This document shows, in pieces, positions 1-5,852 of a stretch of 10,723 nt of DNA. The translations under genes were made by a program, and so were the position numbers. This DNA comes from JBOGIF01 sp050742415. Its GTDB lineage: Bacteria; Actinomycetota; Acidimicrobiia; Acidimicrobiales; AC-14. The stretch covers positions 1 through 10,723 of the forward strand of contig JBOGIF010000039.1 of assembly GCA_050742415.1 (NCBI GenBank). Direction: 5' to 3'. How positions within the stretch are numbered: the stretch's first letter is position 1; the number at the start of each line of letters is the position of its first letter. Below the pieces are notes generated by a model. That model did no database searches. It was not told the origin of the DNA and worked only from the letters and a program-made list of their open reading frames with translations.

Positions 1-213
1 CACCCGTTGCGAGCGGACGGCGCCGCCGGCCAGTTCCTTGGCCCCGGCGATGAGGGTGTTGCGGCTCATCTCGGTCACCCGAGCCACCAACGCCTGGCCG
101 CCCCGACCGCACATCTCCACCACCGCCACTGCCATCAGGCGCCGCTCCCGCTCGTCGAGCAGCGGCGTGGTCTGGGAGAAGAACCGCTTCAGGCTCTCCT
201 CTCCAACCTCCAC
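1..213 (-). CDS. ISAzo13-type transposase, N-terminal part (runs off left edge)
   Basis: Seventy-one codons are open from a GTG at 211-213 down to base 1, and the gene continues beyond the window. The translation contains LLDERERRLMAVAVVEM at residues 19-35, then a small helix-turn-helix-like stretch GQALVARVTEMSRNTL at 39-54, followed by KELAGG. This is the usual N-terminal pattern of ISAzo13-family (Rhodopirellula-type DDE) transposases, where a 'LLDER..R' segment precedes an HTH reading roughly 'AVARATGMSRNTI'. The DDE catalytic core would lie outside the window. An in-frame TGA lies ten codons upstream of the GTG, so the start must be within that interval; no clear Shine-Dalgarno is visible. 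I could not recognise a terminal inverted repeat in the following bases. Family assignment rests on remembered sequence pattern; whether the element is complete cannot be judged here. Confidence 0.72.
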   Translation of the reverse strand, partial: MEVGEESLKRFFSQTTPLLDERERRLMAVAVVEMCGRGGQALVARVTEMSRNTLIAGAKELAGGAVRSQRV

Positions 214-634
214 GACGACATCGTAGCCCGCGCGACTAACTCACGCGCGGACCCTTACCGGAACAGGCAGCGAATCGCATCTCCCAAGAGCCGCGACTCG
301 TCGCACGCACCGAGAGCGATTCCTCGTCCGGGGGATTGTGTCGGCCGCGCCCCTGACGCCGCATGGGCCAGGCGCCGATCGGATCAGCCAGGAAGGCACC
401 GGGCACGTTCCCGCAGGTCGGCGGGGTTCGAATACCGGAGCATCATCACCACTACAGGTGTCATTGGACGAACAGCTGTCATGGATCGTCGGGGCGGTCG
501 CTGTCGTGCTCGTCGTAGGCGCAGCCGCGGTTGCACTGGTCGTCGCCCGGCGCTGACCCGCCGGACGCCGGTGTCATCCGAGGCAATGCAGTGCCCGATA
601 GGCGCACACCCTCGTATGCATTACTGTCGTATGC
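214..634. other. Mostly non-coding stretch between transposase start and VapB
   Basis: About 420 bases without a convincing gene. It should contain the upstream end of the insertion element, but no inverted repeat or target duplication could be identified. A short frame on plus, 458-556 (GTG start, 32 residues), encodes SLDEQLSWIVGAVAVVLVVG and further small residues ending in VVARR. That is one hydrophobic helix with a positively charged end and could be a tiny membrane protein, but it has no clear ribosome binding site and no recognised family. A longer in-frame version starting at GTG 338 is possible. The last 25 bases hold the repeated motif described as the VapBC operator. Confidence 0.4.
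458..556 (+). CDS. Possible 32-residue single-helix membrane peptide
   Basis: Short frame starting at GTG 458 and ending in TGA. The product is a short polar N-terminus (SLDEQLSW) followed by about 20 hydrophobic residues rich in Val and Ala, and a C-terminal Ala-Arg-Arg. This is the shape of a single-pass membrane peptide with a cytoplasmic basic end. The frame extends upstream to a GTG at 338, but the extra 40 residues are Pro/Gly/Arg-rich with no pattern. No Shine-Dalgarno is convincing. In high-GC DNA, hydrophobic Val/Ala frames arise by chance, so this is a weak call recorded mainly because it occupies an otherwise empty interval. Confidence 0.25.
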   Translation: MSLDEQLSWIVGAVAVVLVVGAAAVALVVARR

Positions 635-636
635 AT
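612..636 (+). promoter_or_regulatory. Candidate VapBC promoter/operator with direct repeat TCGTATGCAT
   Basis: The ten-base motif TCGTATGCAT occurs at 612-621 and again at 627-636, exactly 15 bases apart; each copy contains the palindrome ATGCAT, and the second overlaps the antitoxin start codon at 635. Antitoxins of this type commonly repress their own promoter by binding paired sites, so this is a likely operator. TACTGT at 622-627 fits a TANNNT -10 element and would place the transcription start at or next to A635, giving a leaderless message. This agrees with the absence of any Shine-Dalgarno. The role is inferred from position and repeat structure. Confidence 0.5.
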
Positions 637-883
637 GCCACAGGTCGACCGACTGTCAGTGACCATGCCCCCCGAGGTCGGCGCAGCCGTCCGTGAGGCG
701 GCAGCCCGAGAGGGCACAAGCGTCTCGAACTGGTTGGCGGCCGCCGCGGCGCAGCGCCTACGAAACGAACTCCTCAGTGCCGCGTTGGATCAATGGGAAG
801 CCGAGGAAGGCCCCTTCAGCGATGAGGAACTCAACGCCGCCGCTGCCGCCCTGAGCCCAACACGACGGCGCGGCGCAGCATGA
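635..883 (+). CDS. vapB: VapB-type antitoxin
   Basis: An 82-residue protein whose N-terminal half reads DRLSVTMPPEVGAAVREAAA then GTSVSNWLAAAAAQRLRNEL. This is a ribbon-helix-helix-like layout: a beta strand (residues 5-10), helix A (12-24), a turn and helix B (28-47). The C-terminal half is acidic (ALDQWEAEEGPFSDEEL, 51-67), as expected for the disordered segment that wraps and neutralises a PIN toxin. The gene starts at ATG 635; an ATG four bases earlier is out of frame. The stop codon overlaps the toxin start (ATGA, 880-883), so the two are translationally coupled. It is expected to bind the VapC RNase and, together with it, the upstream repeats to repress transcription. The family label comes from sequence pattern plus the downstream PIN gene; the sub-family is not certain. 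Confidence 0.82.
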   Translation: MPQVDRLSVTMPPEVGAAVREAAAREGTSVSNWLAAAAAQRLRNELLSAALDQWEAEEGPFSDEELNAAAAALSPTRRRGAA

Positions 884-1257
884 CGGGAGTGCTCGATACA
901 GGCGCGCTGATCGCCATCGACAAACGTGATCGCAGGGTCGGGGCGATCTTGCGGGTCCTCCAGCGCGATGGAGTTCCCATCTGCACGAGTGCGGGAGTAG
1001 TGGCCCAGGTGTGGCGGGACGGACGCCGTCAGGTCAACCTTGCCCGAGTTCTATCCGGCGTGGAGATCGCCGCCCTGGACGACCGCGGCGGCATGAGGGT
1101 CGGCGAGCTTCTTCGGACGAACAGGTCCAGCGACGTCATAGACGCGCACGTCGCGCTGTTGGTACGACCCGACGCCCGGGTGCTGACAAGCGACGACGCC
1201 GACATCCAGGCGCTGCTCCGGAGTCGCCGCGTGAAGGCACACATAGTGCATGTGTAG
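880..1257 (+). CDS. vapC: VapC-type PIN-domain ribonuclease toxin
   Basis: A 125-residue PIN-domain protein, the normal length for VapC. The fold's acidic positions are visible: D6 in VLDTGAL, D85/D88 in SSDVIDAHVAL, and D105 in VLTSDDADI. PIN toxins are Mg2+-dependent RNases that cut tRNA, rRNA or mRNA when freed from antitoxin. The second conserved acidic position, usually a Glu in a segment such as 'AEVWR', is Gln43 here (VVAQVWRDGRRQ). Related actinobacterial PIN proteins with 'AQVWR' exist to my knowledge, so this may be a family trait and not a dead enzyme. The ATG overlaps the antitoxin stop; there is no separate ribosome binding site. The pair forms one operon with the preceding gene. 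Toxin assignment is strong; activity and target are unknown. Confidence 0.85.
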   Translation: MTGVLDTGALIAIDKRDRRVGAILRVLQRDGVPICTSAGVVAQVWRDGRRQVNLARVLSGVEIAALDDRGGMRVGELLRTNRSSDVIDAHVALLVRPDARVLTSDDADIQALLRSRRVKAHIVHV

Positions 1258-1359
1258 ACCGTCAGTCTCCCGTGATTTGCGCCGTCCCGTACTCTCCGAA
1301 GGCATGAGGCACAGCGCACGGCCTCTCGCCGTGAGGCGTTCTCCAGTATCCATGTCGTC
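1258..1359 (+). other. Short intergenic gap after VapC
   Basis: About 100 bases between the toxin stop and the next frame. A small inverted pair GCCTC (1321-1325) and GAGGC (1333-1337) could form a five-base stem, but it lacks a U-run and is too weak to call a terminator. No clear promoter or ribosome binding site is seen for the downstream frame. Confidence 0.4.
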
Positions 1360-1959
1360 ATGGTCGCCCGTGACCGCTCGGGGCAGTTGGTGACGCTGGC
1401 TCTGCGACGAGATTTATCGAGCGACAGCATCGGCCGAAACCGATACGGCCCGACCCTGGCGGCGTGGGCCCTGGCATGGGCACTGTGCGGCGGAGCGGCC
1501 ACGTTCGCGTTCACCGCCATCCGACTGAGCGCGGATCCTCCCGTCGACGATCTCGCCTACGACAACTCGGGACTCGTCTTGGTCGCCGGGGGCATCGCGC
1601 TGCTGGCGGTAGCGGCCGCGACCGTGCTCGCGCCCTTGTTGGAGTGGGGCTACCTTCGACACCTGGACGACGCCGCCGCTCCGGCTACGGCCACGTAGTC
1701 GCTGATCGCCTTTCTCGTCGCTACGCCGGCCGGCTTGGCCCTGTTTGCACTCCCCGCCTTCGAGAACGGCATGTCGCTCCAACTCGTGACCATCGTGTGC
1801 GTCGTGCTCGGCGTGCTGGTGCTGCTGGCGCCGGCGGCCGCGGGCCGATATCTGACTTTGCGGGGCAGCCGGCGACGGCGAAGACTGCTGGAGCGGTGGC
1901 TGTCGCACGGATGGCCCTTGGCCTCGGACAGCTCGAATCGGCGCTCCCGCCACGACTAG
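1360..1959 (+). pseudogene. Four-helix membrane protein frame interrupted by in-frame TAG
   Basis: Reading from ATG 1360 (or GTG 1390), 112 codons run to a TAG at 1696-1698. The first part has two membrane helices, at about residues 32-54 (around AAWALAWALCGGAATFAF) and 71-96 (around GLVLVAGGIALLAVAAATVL). The same frame continues without another stop to 1959 and encodes two more helices: SLIAFLVATPAGLALFALPA directly after the TAG, and LVTIVCVVLGVLVLLAPAAA. An Arg-rich cytoplasmic tail (RGSRRRRRLLERW) follows. There is no sensible start codon between the TAG and the third helix; the first candidate, TTG 1735, would cut it in half. The simplest reading is one 199-codon, four-helix membrane protein with a nonsense change. 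Family not recognised. Readthrough, a sequencing error or two separate short proteins are the alternatives. Confidence 0.55.
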
Positions 1960-2030
1960 AGACGGGGTTTGGGGCGTCGGCTGCGGCCCGAGCCCACGCG
2001 GATCGTCGGACGATGTGCCCTCCGGTTCCG
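1960..2030. other. Convergent gap between two genes
   Basis: Seventy bases between the tail of the split membrane gene (plus) and the end of the lipoprotein gene (minus). ATCGT (2002-2006) and ACGAT (2010-2014) can pair around a three-base loop, making a five-base stem that might serve as a weak bidirectional stop signal. There is no U-run on either strand, so I do not call a terminator. Confidence 0.3.
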
Positions 2031-3242
2031 TCAGGTGGCCCGCCACAACGCGAGGCCCCTGTCGCGAGCGGCGAGGGCGATGGGCTGCCCGTCCCAGACG
2101 GTCGTCGCCTGCCAGTCGACACCAGGGACACGAAGGGCTGTCCAACCCCCGGCCTTCGACCATGACCAGATGGCCAGCCCCCGGGTCTGGCTGTCGTTGC
2201 CGACGATCTCGAAGGACCCGTCGTCGTCCAGGAACCCGAACTTCGCGAACTGGTTGCCGGACGCCGCCGAATCGCCCGGACGACCCACCGGCTGGGGCGG
2301 GGCCGTCCCGTCGAGGGTCCAGGCGGCGACGTCCATCTCGACCGCTCGCCCTTCGAGCCGCCCACCCACGACCAGCACGTGACCGTCGCGACCGGTCACT
2401 TGACCGAACGAGGCACGCTCCTCCAGGTCGGTGCGACGCCAGGAGCGACCGTCCGTCGACGCCCAGAGCGCACCGGTCGCGAGCGTCCCGTTGGCTACGA
2501 CCGGAGCCGCGACGAACACCTGTCGGCCGACAACGCCAACGGTTCCGAGGACGACGTCACGAAAGGTGTCGTTCTCGCCCTCGATTGGCTCCCACGCGTC
2601 GAGCTCGTCGCTCCGCCAGATCCGGACTTGTTGCTCTGTATCACCTGGGGAAAGGTCCATGGTGGCCACGACCGCCACCCGGTCAGTGACCGCGAGGTAC
2701 CCGTCCCCAAAGAAGAACCGGCCCCTCGCCACCTCGTGGCGCTCCCAGGTCCGCAGGTCCCGGGTGACGGCGACAGTGAGGACGTAGTCGTCGGGGCCGG
2801 CGGTCTCACGGAGCTCGCTCCAGAGCACCACCAGCGAGCTGCCGCGCACGCCCAGTCCCACCAGCTCGTCGGTTGGCTGCTCCGGTCGGGGGTCTACCGC
2901 AGTCCATGCCGCCCCGTCGCGGGTCGTCCAGATAGCGGAGCGGTCCGTCGTCCCTCCGACGTCGACCACCTTGCCCGCGGCCACGAGGCGGTCCTGCCAC
3001 ACGACCATCCCCGCGACCCGCGCCCCCTCGAGGACTTCGGGGTGAGCGGGCGCAATCACCGACCATCTCCCCACCACGACCTCCCCGGAGCGAAGCTGTG
3101 CGGAGCCGGCGAGCCCAGGCCCGGCCGGTACCGAGGCCGGCGCCGACGCGGGCCGAGGGGACGGGTCGCGACCGCAGCCCGCCAGGGTCATCAGCACCAT
3201 CGCCACCGGCACGGCACCGCGCACGATCCGAGCTCGCCTCAT
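2031..3242 (-). CDS. Lipoprotein with propeller-like 'W..S.DG..W' repeats
   Basis: A 403-residue exported protein of unknown function. The N-terminus MRRARIV is followed by a hydrophobic stretch and a lipobox LAGC ending at Cys23, so it should be lipidated and anchored outside the membrane; a Pro/Ala/Ser-rich linker follows (28-48). The body carries repeated segments resembling sialidase or Asp-box propeller blades: AIWTTRDGAAWT (103-114), VRIWRSDELDAWEP (206-219), GALWASTDGRSWRRTD (257-272) and LAIWSWSKAGGWTAL (356-370). This suggests a beta-propeller binding domain without an evident catalytic site. The start at ATG 3242 has GGAGG about 12 bases upstream. GTG 3266 (adding MKRRRADV) is also possible: a -10-like GACAAT (3273-3278) lies six bases upstream of it, which would make the message leaderless. 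The gene is alone on its strand here and its substrate cannot be told. Confidence 0.72.
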   Translation of the reverse strand: MRRARIVRGAVPVAMVLMTLAGCGRDPSPRPASAPASVPAGPGLAGSAQLRSGEVVVGRWSVIAPAHPEVLEGARVAGMVVWQDRLVAAGKVVDVGGTTDRSAIWTTRDGAAWTAVDPRPEQPTDELVGLGVRGSSLVVLWSELRETAGPDDYVLTVAVTRDLRTWERHEVARGRFFFGDGYLAVTDRVAVVATMDLSPGDTEQQVRIWRSDELDAWEPIEGENDTFRDVVLGTVGVVGRQVFVAAPVVANGTLATGALWASTDGRSWRRTDLEERASFGQVTGRDGHVLVVGGRLEGRAVEMDVAAWTLDGTAPPQPVGRPGDSAASGNQFAKFGFLDDDGSFEIVGNDSQTRGLAIWSWSKAGGWTALRVPGVDWQATTVWDGQPIALAARDRGLALWRAT

Positions 3243-3418
3243 GACGTCGGCGCGCCTCCGCTTCACACCGGCATTGTCGCATGACCTGCACGGCGCTGAC
3301 CCGGTGAACCCCGACGCCCGACAGCAGCAGCGATCGGCTCCCCCTCCCACCCGCCCTCCCTGCCGCCGTTTGCCCGCCGTGCCGGCCTGCGGCCCCGGCG
3401 TGCTAGTAGGCAGCGGCC

Positions 3419-3544
3419 ATGGTGTTCGACGCCGCCGTCCCGGCCGTGACCACCGCGGCCGCCGTGGTGCTGTTCGCCTGGCTCTGGTTCGTCCGGCCGC
3501 TGCTGCGGCGGCGGGCCCTCACCGACGCGGAGCGAGGCCGGTGA
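3419..3544 (+). CDS. Small single-pass membrane protein (41 residues)
   Basis: ATG 3419 to TGA 3544 encodes 41 residues: MVFDAAVPAVTTAAAVVLF, then AWLWFVRPLLRRRALTDAERGR. One hydrophobic helix (about residues 7-26, ending in Trp/Phe residues) is followed by a strongly basic segment RPLLRRR and a short polar tail. This obeys the positive-inside rule for a small membrane peptide. A GTAGG sequence (around 3406-3410) sits about eight bases before the ATG. No family is recognised; small subunits of transporters and oxidases have this shape, but no large partner gene is nearby. The region just downstream is a gene fragment, so a former partner may have been lost. Could also be a chance frame. Confidence 0.42.
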   Translation: MVFDAAVPAVTTAAAVVLFAWLWFVRPLLRRRALTDAERGR

Positions 3545-3555
3545 ACCGCCTCGTG

Positions 3556-3696
3556 CTGCAGCTCGTCCGCGGCCGGTTGTTCCGACCAGATCGAGCCGGC
3601 GTCGCCGCCCCATACCGTGATCACTCGTTGCGCCGCCTGGACGATCCAGCGCGGCATCCTGTTGACGTAGCGGTGGAGCGCTCGGAGCGGCGGGCC
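3556..3696 (-). pseudogene. Fragment of endonuclease III-like (HhH-GPD) DNA glycosylase gene
   Basis: Reading minus from 3696 gives 47 residues beginning GPPLRALHRYVNRMPRWIV and continuing QAAQRVITVWGGDAGSIWSE and QPAADELQ. This matches my recollection of a stretch in bacterial endonuclease III-like HhH-GPD proteins, of the form 'LHR..N.MA..I..A...I...YGGDA..IW...P.A.ELQ'. In intact members this is followed by the helix-hairpin-helix 'F.GIG.KKA' and the catalytic Lys/Asp region. Here homology stops after ELQ; the next residues HEAVHRPRSAS do not fit, and neither upstream nor downstream parts of the roughly 200-residue protein could be found. It is therefore a short internal relic, probably left by a deletion whose edge lies near 3555, next to the small membrane ORF. 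Intact function in base-excision repair is not possible from this piece. Confidence 0.55.
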
Positions 3697-3920
3697 CCGG
3701 CGAACTTGGCGGTGATTGACACCGGAGGCCAGCGGCGGACGGTCACCGGGCATGGAGACCCCGAGACTTCAACCGTCCATTTCGACACCGCCGCAGCGGT
3801 TGCCCTGACAATCGAGACCTACCGTCCGAAGAGCCTGAGCGGAACCCAGGCCGCGCAGGTGCTACCGCGTCAGCAAGCCGGGGGCCGCCGTGGATGCGGG
3901 CGATTCCGGCCGCGGCGCCC
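3697..3920. other. Gap downstream of NrtS, no gene seen
   Basis: Open frames cross this stretch on plus but have no recognisable protein pattern and no start with a ribosome binding site. G/C-rich inverted bases around 3908-3918 (GCCGCGGC-type) lie just beyond the NrtS stop and might help termination on minus, but there is no U-run. Confidence 0.35.
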
Positions 3921-4148
3921 CTATTTCAAGCGCCCGCTGAGGAGCCCCAGGTTGGAGACGATAAACGGGACGATGAAGTTCATGGCGCACTTGATCCACG
4001 TAACACGCGTCGCGTCGCCCGAGGCGATGACGTCGAGTTGGTTGATCGCGGTCAGGACGAGTCCGACGACCAGCGCGATGCGTAGCGTGCGGCACAGGTG
4101 CGGTGGCTGGGCGCAGTAGTCGATAGCCCCGCGCCAACTGCGCGACAT
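3921..4148 (-). CDS. nrtS: NrtS-type small nitrate/nitrite transporter
   Basis: A 75-residue integral membrane protein with two helices: RIALVVGLVLTAINQLDVI (about 23-41) and WIKCAMNFIVPFIVSNLGLL (about 51-70). The core 'L..ALVVG..LT.INQ.DVI.SG......W.K......VPF.VS..G.L' matches the small NrtS family, known from cyanobacteria as a nitrate/nitrite transporter acting as very short subunits, probably in pairs or oligomers. The length is typical for the family. Its ATG overlaps the stop of the DUF2182 gene (ATGA at 4145-4148 on the minus strand), so it is translated by coupling as the last gene of the DUF1326-DUF2182-NrtS operon. No nitrate reductase or other nitrogen gene is present in the window. 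Family identification is by sequence pattern; direction of transport and substrate here are inferred. Confidence 0.75.
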   Translation of the reverse strand: MSRSWRGAIDYCAQPPHLCRTLRIALVVGLVLTAINQLDVIASGDATRVTWIKCAMNFIVPFIVSNLGLLSGRLK

Positions 4149-4999
4149 CAGGGAACAATCGACGTCGAGTGCTCCGTGCCGGACATCGAGTCCGCGCCCC
4201 CAGGTAGCGTGAGGCCCGGAACCGACTCAGGCGCGAGCGCGATACCGAGCGCCAGCACGGCCAGCACGACCGCGACCGCGCCCTTGGCCGGTTGCTTCCA
4301 AGGAAGCAGCTTCTCGACCGCGATGAACGCCCCCACCACGGCCATCCAGCCGACGCTCATCACACCGAGCGCGAACAACGCCGCCATCAGCGCCCAGCAG
4401 CAACCGACGCACCACGCGCCGTGCTCCGCTCCCATGCGCAGCGCACCGCCGTACCCGTAGCGCATGCGGCCCAGGATGAAGTCCATCGGCGTCCGGCACT
4501 TCGTCAGACACACGTCCTTGACCGCGGTGAGCTGGTAGAGGGCCGCCGCCAGGATCACGGCGCCGCCCAAGTAGCGGCCCCTTCGATCCAAGGAGAGCAA
4601 GCCGGGAGACAGCGACGTGACCCACGCATAGAGCACGTAGGCGGCCAGGCCATAGGCCGTCCATGCGGTCAGGTAGCCAGCCACGAACACGCCGGTGGCC
4701 CCTACTGGTGCGTGGCGCCCGCGTTCGCGCCGGCGGCGGTGGATCCGCGCGTACGCGATGACCATCGGCGCCAAGGACGGGAACATCATTGCCGCGAGCA
4801 TCACGACCCACGTCGTCAGGAAGAAGCCCAGCGACCCGGGATCCGTGCCGGGTCCCATGTCCATCCCCCGCATCCGCGTGTTCGTGACGACCCAGCTCGC
4901 GGCAGCTAGCGCGAGCAACAGCGCGACCAACCCGGCCAGACGTAGATCGACCCCTAGAACTACAGCACGCGCCCGCGCGCCGCGTCGCGGGATCACCAT
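4148..4999 (-). CDS. DUF2182 integral membrane protein (putative metal-binding)
   Basis: A 283-residue protein with about seven hydrophobic helices, matching DUF2182/COG5486 ('predicted metal-binding integral membrane protein'). Visible hallmarks are the Met-rich loop RMRGMDMGPG after the first helix (42-51), WVVMLAAMMFPSLAPM (64-79), KDVCLTKCRTPMDF (161-174), and GAWCVGCCWALMAALF (194-209) with Cys197, Cys200 and Cys201, then VEKLLP at 228-233. The paired Cys and clustered Met residues suggest metal contact in or near the membrane; no reaction has been assigned to the family. Start ATG 4999 has only a weak GGGTGA-like site. It lies 24 bases after the DUF1326 stop and overlaps the nrtS start by four bases, so it is the middle gene of a three-gene operon. 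DUF1326 and DUF2182 are frequently neighbours in bacteria, which supports a joint function. Confidence 0.88.
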   Translation of the reverse strand: MVIPRRGARARAVVLGVDLRLAGLVALLLALAAASWVVTNTRMRGMDMGPGTDPGSLGFFLTTWVVMLAAMMFPSLAPMVIAYARIHRRRRERGRHAPVGATGVFVAGYLTAWTAYGLAAYVLYAWVTSLSPGLLSLDRRGRYLGGAVILAAALYQLTAVKDVCLTKCRTPMDFILGRMRYGYGGALRMGAEHGAWCVGCCWALMAALFALGVMSVGWMAVVGAFIAVEKLLPWKQPAKGAVAVVLAVLALGIALAPESVPGLTLPGGADSMSGTEHSTSIVP

Positions 5000-5023
5000 T
5001 CTGCGGTCACCCGACCGGCGCGA

Positions 5024-5641
5024 TCAGACGCGACCCTTCGGAGCTCCTTCGGCCATCTCGCTGGTAAAGGTGAAGTCGGCGGTCTCACCGTAGACGCCGT
5101 CGAAGTCGAGGCCGAAGAGATCCGAGTGCCCCGGCGCCTTGCCGATCTTGAACTCGGGGGCGAAACCGAACATCGCGTTCTTGACGGTTGTGACTCCGCC
5201 GGCGGGTCCCGGCAACGACTCGAACGTGAAGTTCACGCGTCCCGCCACCGAGCCCGACGGCGTGTCGCCGTTCGAGAACGTGACGCCCGCGCGCTCGACC
5301 CCCAGCCACTCTCCGTACAAGGCCGCGAAGTCCGCGAACGGCCCGCCCTCGTCGCCGTGCAGGATGCGCTCGACCCCGCTCGCTTGCTCATCCGACGCGC
5401 CTTCGTCGATGACCACTCCAACTTTCCAGTTGCCCGAGCTCAGATTCGACGGGAACAAGTTGCAAAACGCGAACGTGACGCCCGACAGGTCGGTGTCATC
5501 GAGCCTCCCGCTCGAGATGTGGAATACGGCGACACCACGACACTCACCATTCGGACCCGTCGGCGGACCGTCGACCGGACACGGACAGACCAGCTGGCAC
5601 GAGCAGTTAGCGACGTAGGTACCTGACATCTCCCAAGCCAT
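5024..5641 (-). CDS. DUF1326 cysteine-cluster protein
   Basis: A 205-residue soluble protein of the DUF1326/COG5588 family. The N-terminus MAWEMSGTYVANCSCQLVCP holds a CxC-x3-CxC cluster (Cys13, 15, 19, 21), followed by Cys34 and Cys60 in FAFCNLF. This is the family signature and looks like a metal site. The remainder is beta-rich with GGPFADFAALYGEWLG and a conserved Gly/Phe-rich end. There is no signal peptide. Start ATG 5641 is chosen because GGGGAG lies six bases upstream (5648-5653) and the family begins at this point; an upstream in-frame extension to 5740 overlaps the promoter. It is the first gene of the operon with the DUF2182 membrane protein and NrtS. No enzymatic activity is known for the family; a metal-loading or metal-sensing role for the partner membrane protein is inference. 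Confidence 0.88.
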   Translation of the reverse strand: MAWEMSGTYVANCSCQLVCPCPVDGPPTGPNGECRGVAVFHISSGRLDDTDLSGVTFAFCNLFPSNLSSGNWKVGVVIDEGASDEQASGVERILHGDEGGPFADFAALYGEWLGVERAGVTFSNGDTPSGSVAGRVNFTFESLPGPAGGVTTVKNAMFGFAPEFKIGKAPGHSDLFGLDFDGVYGETADFTFTSEMAEGAPKGRV

Positions 5642-5711
5642 CGGCTTCTCCCCTCTGGCACAACAACGCCATCGCAACCATGACAACCGGACCAACAGCC
5701 CTTCCCGGCCG

Positions 5712-5740
5712 AAGCTACGCCCAACTCGCACGCCGTACAA
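5712..5740 (-). promoter_or_regulatory. Candidate promoter of the DUF1326-DUF2182-NrtS operon
   Basis: On minus, TTGTAC (5735-5740) and TAGCTT (5712-5717) are separated by exactly 17 bases, matching a sigma70/sigA-type -35 and -10 (4 of 6 and TANNNT). Transcription would start near 5705, leaving an untranslated leader of about 64 bases before ATG 5641. No other pair nearby fits as well. No operator palindrome was recognised around it. Confidence 0.45.
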
Positions 5741-5766
5741 GAGGCGGAGACCTGGTTACCCCGCTT

Positions 5767-5812
5767 CGTCGAGGCCCGGTCGGTGCGTGACGTCGAGGCC
5801 ACCGGTGCGTGA
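5767..5812 (+). repeat. Imperfect tandem repeat of 24 and 22 bases
   Basis: Units 5767-5790 and 5791-5812 both begin CGTCGAGGCC and end CGGTGCGTGA, differing by a two-base length change in the middle. They lie in the short gap between the NrtS-operon promoter and the end of the second toxin gene. No function is evident; two copies only. Confidence 0.6.
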
Positions 5813-5852
5813 GGTGATCACGACCAAGTTCGGTAGCGAGGAGCACGGCGGC

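Noticed and set aside
415..450. tRNA-like T-arm sequence GGTTCGAAT with AGGTC before it
   Set aside because: The T stem does not pair (ACCGG after the loop in place of the required complement), and no matching anticodon, D or acceptor stems are found upstream; chance resemblance or at most a remnant.
1414..2163. A 249-codon minus-strand frame opposite the split membrane gene
   Set aside because: It has no hydrophobic or domain pattern and mirrors the plus-strand membrane helices; judged a shadow frame.
2379..3284. Long plus-strand open frames opposite the lipoprotein gene
   Set aside because: The minus frame has a lipobox and regular repeats; the plus frames have low-complexity Arg/Pro/Ala composition and no start signal.
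3541..4119. Plus-strand frame starting with GTGA overlap after the 41-residue ORF
   Set aside because: It runs antisense to the glycosylase fragment and into nrtS, with no recognised pattern; the overlap with the previous stop is probably accidental.
5684..5812. Short plus-strand frame ending TWLPRFVEARSVRDVEATGA
   Set aside because: It looks protein-like but has no start codon, overlaps the promoter of the minus operon, and its end lies within the tandem repeat; no family recognised.
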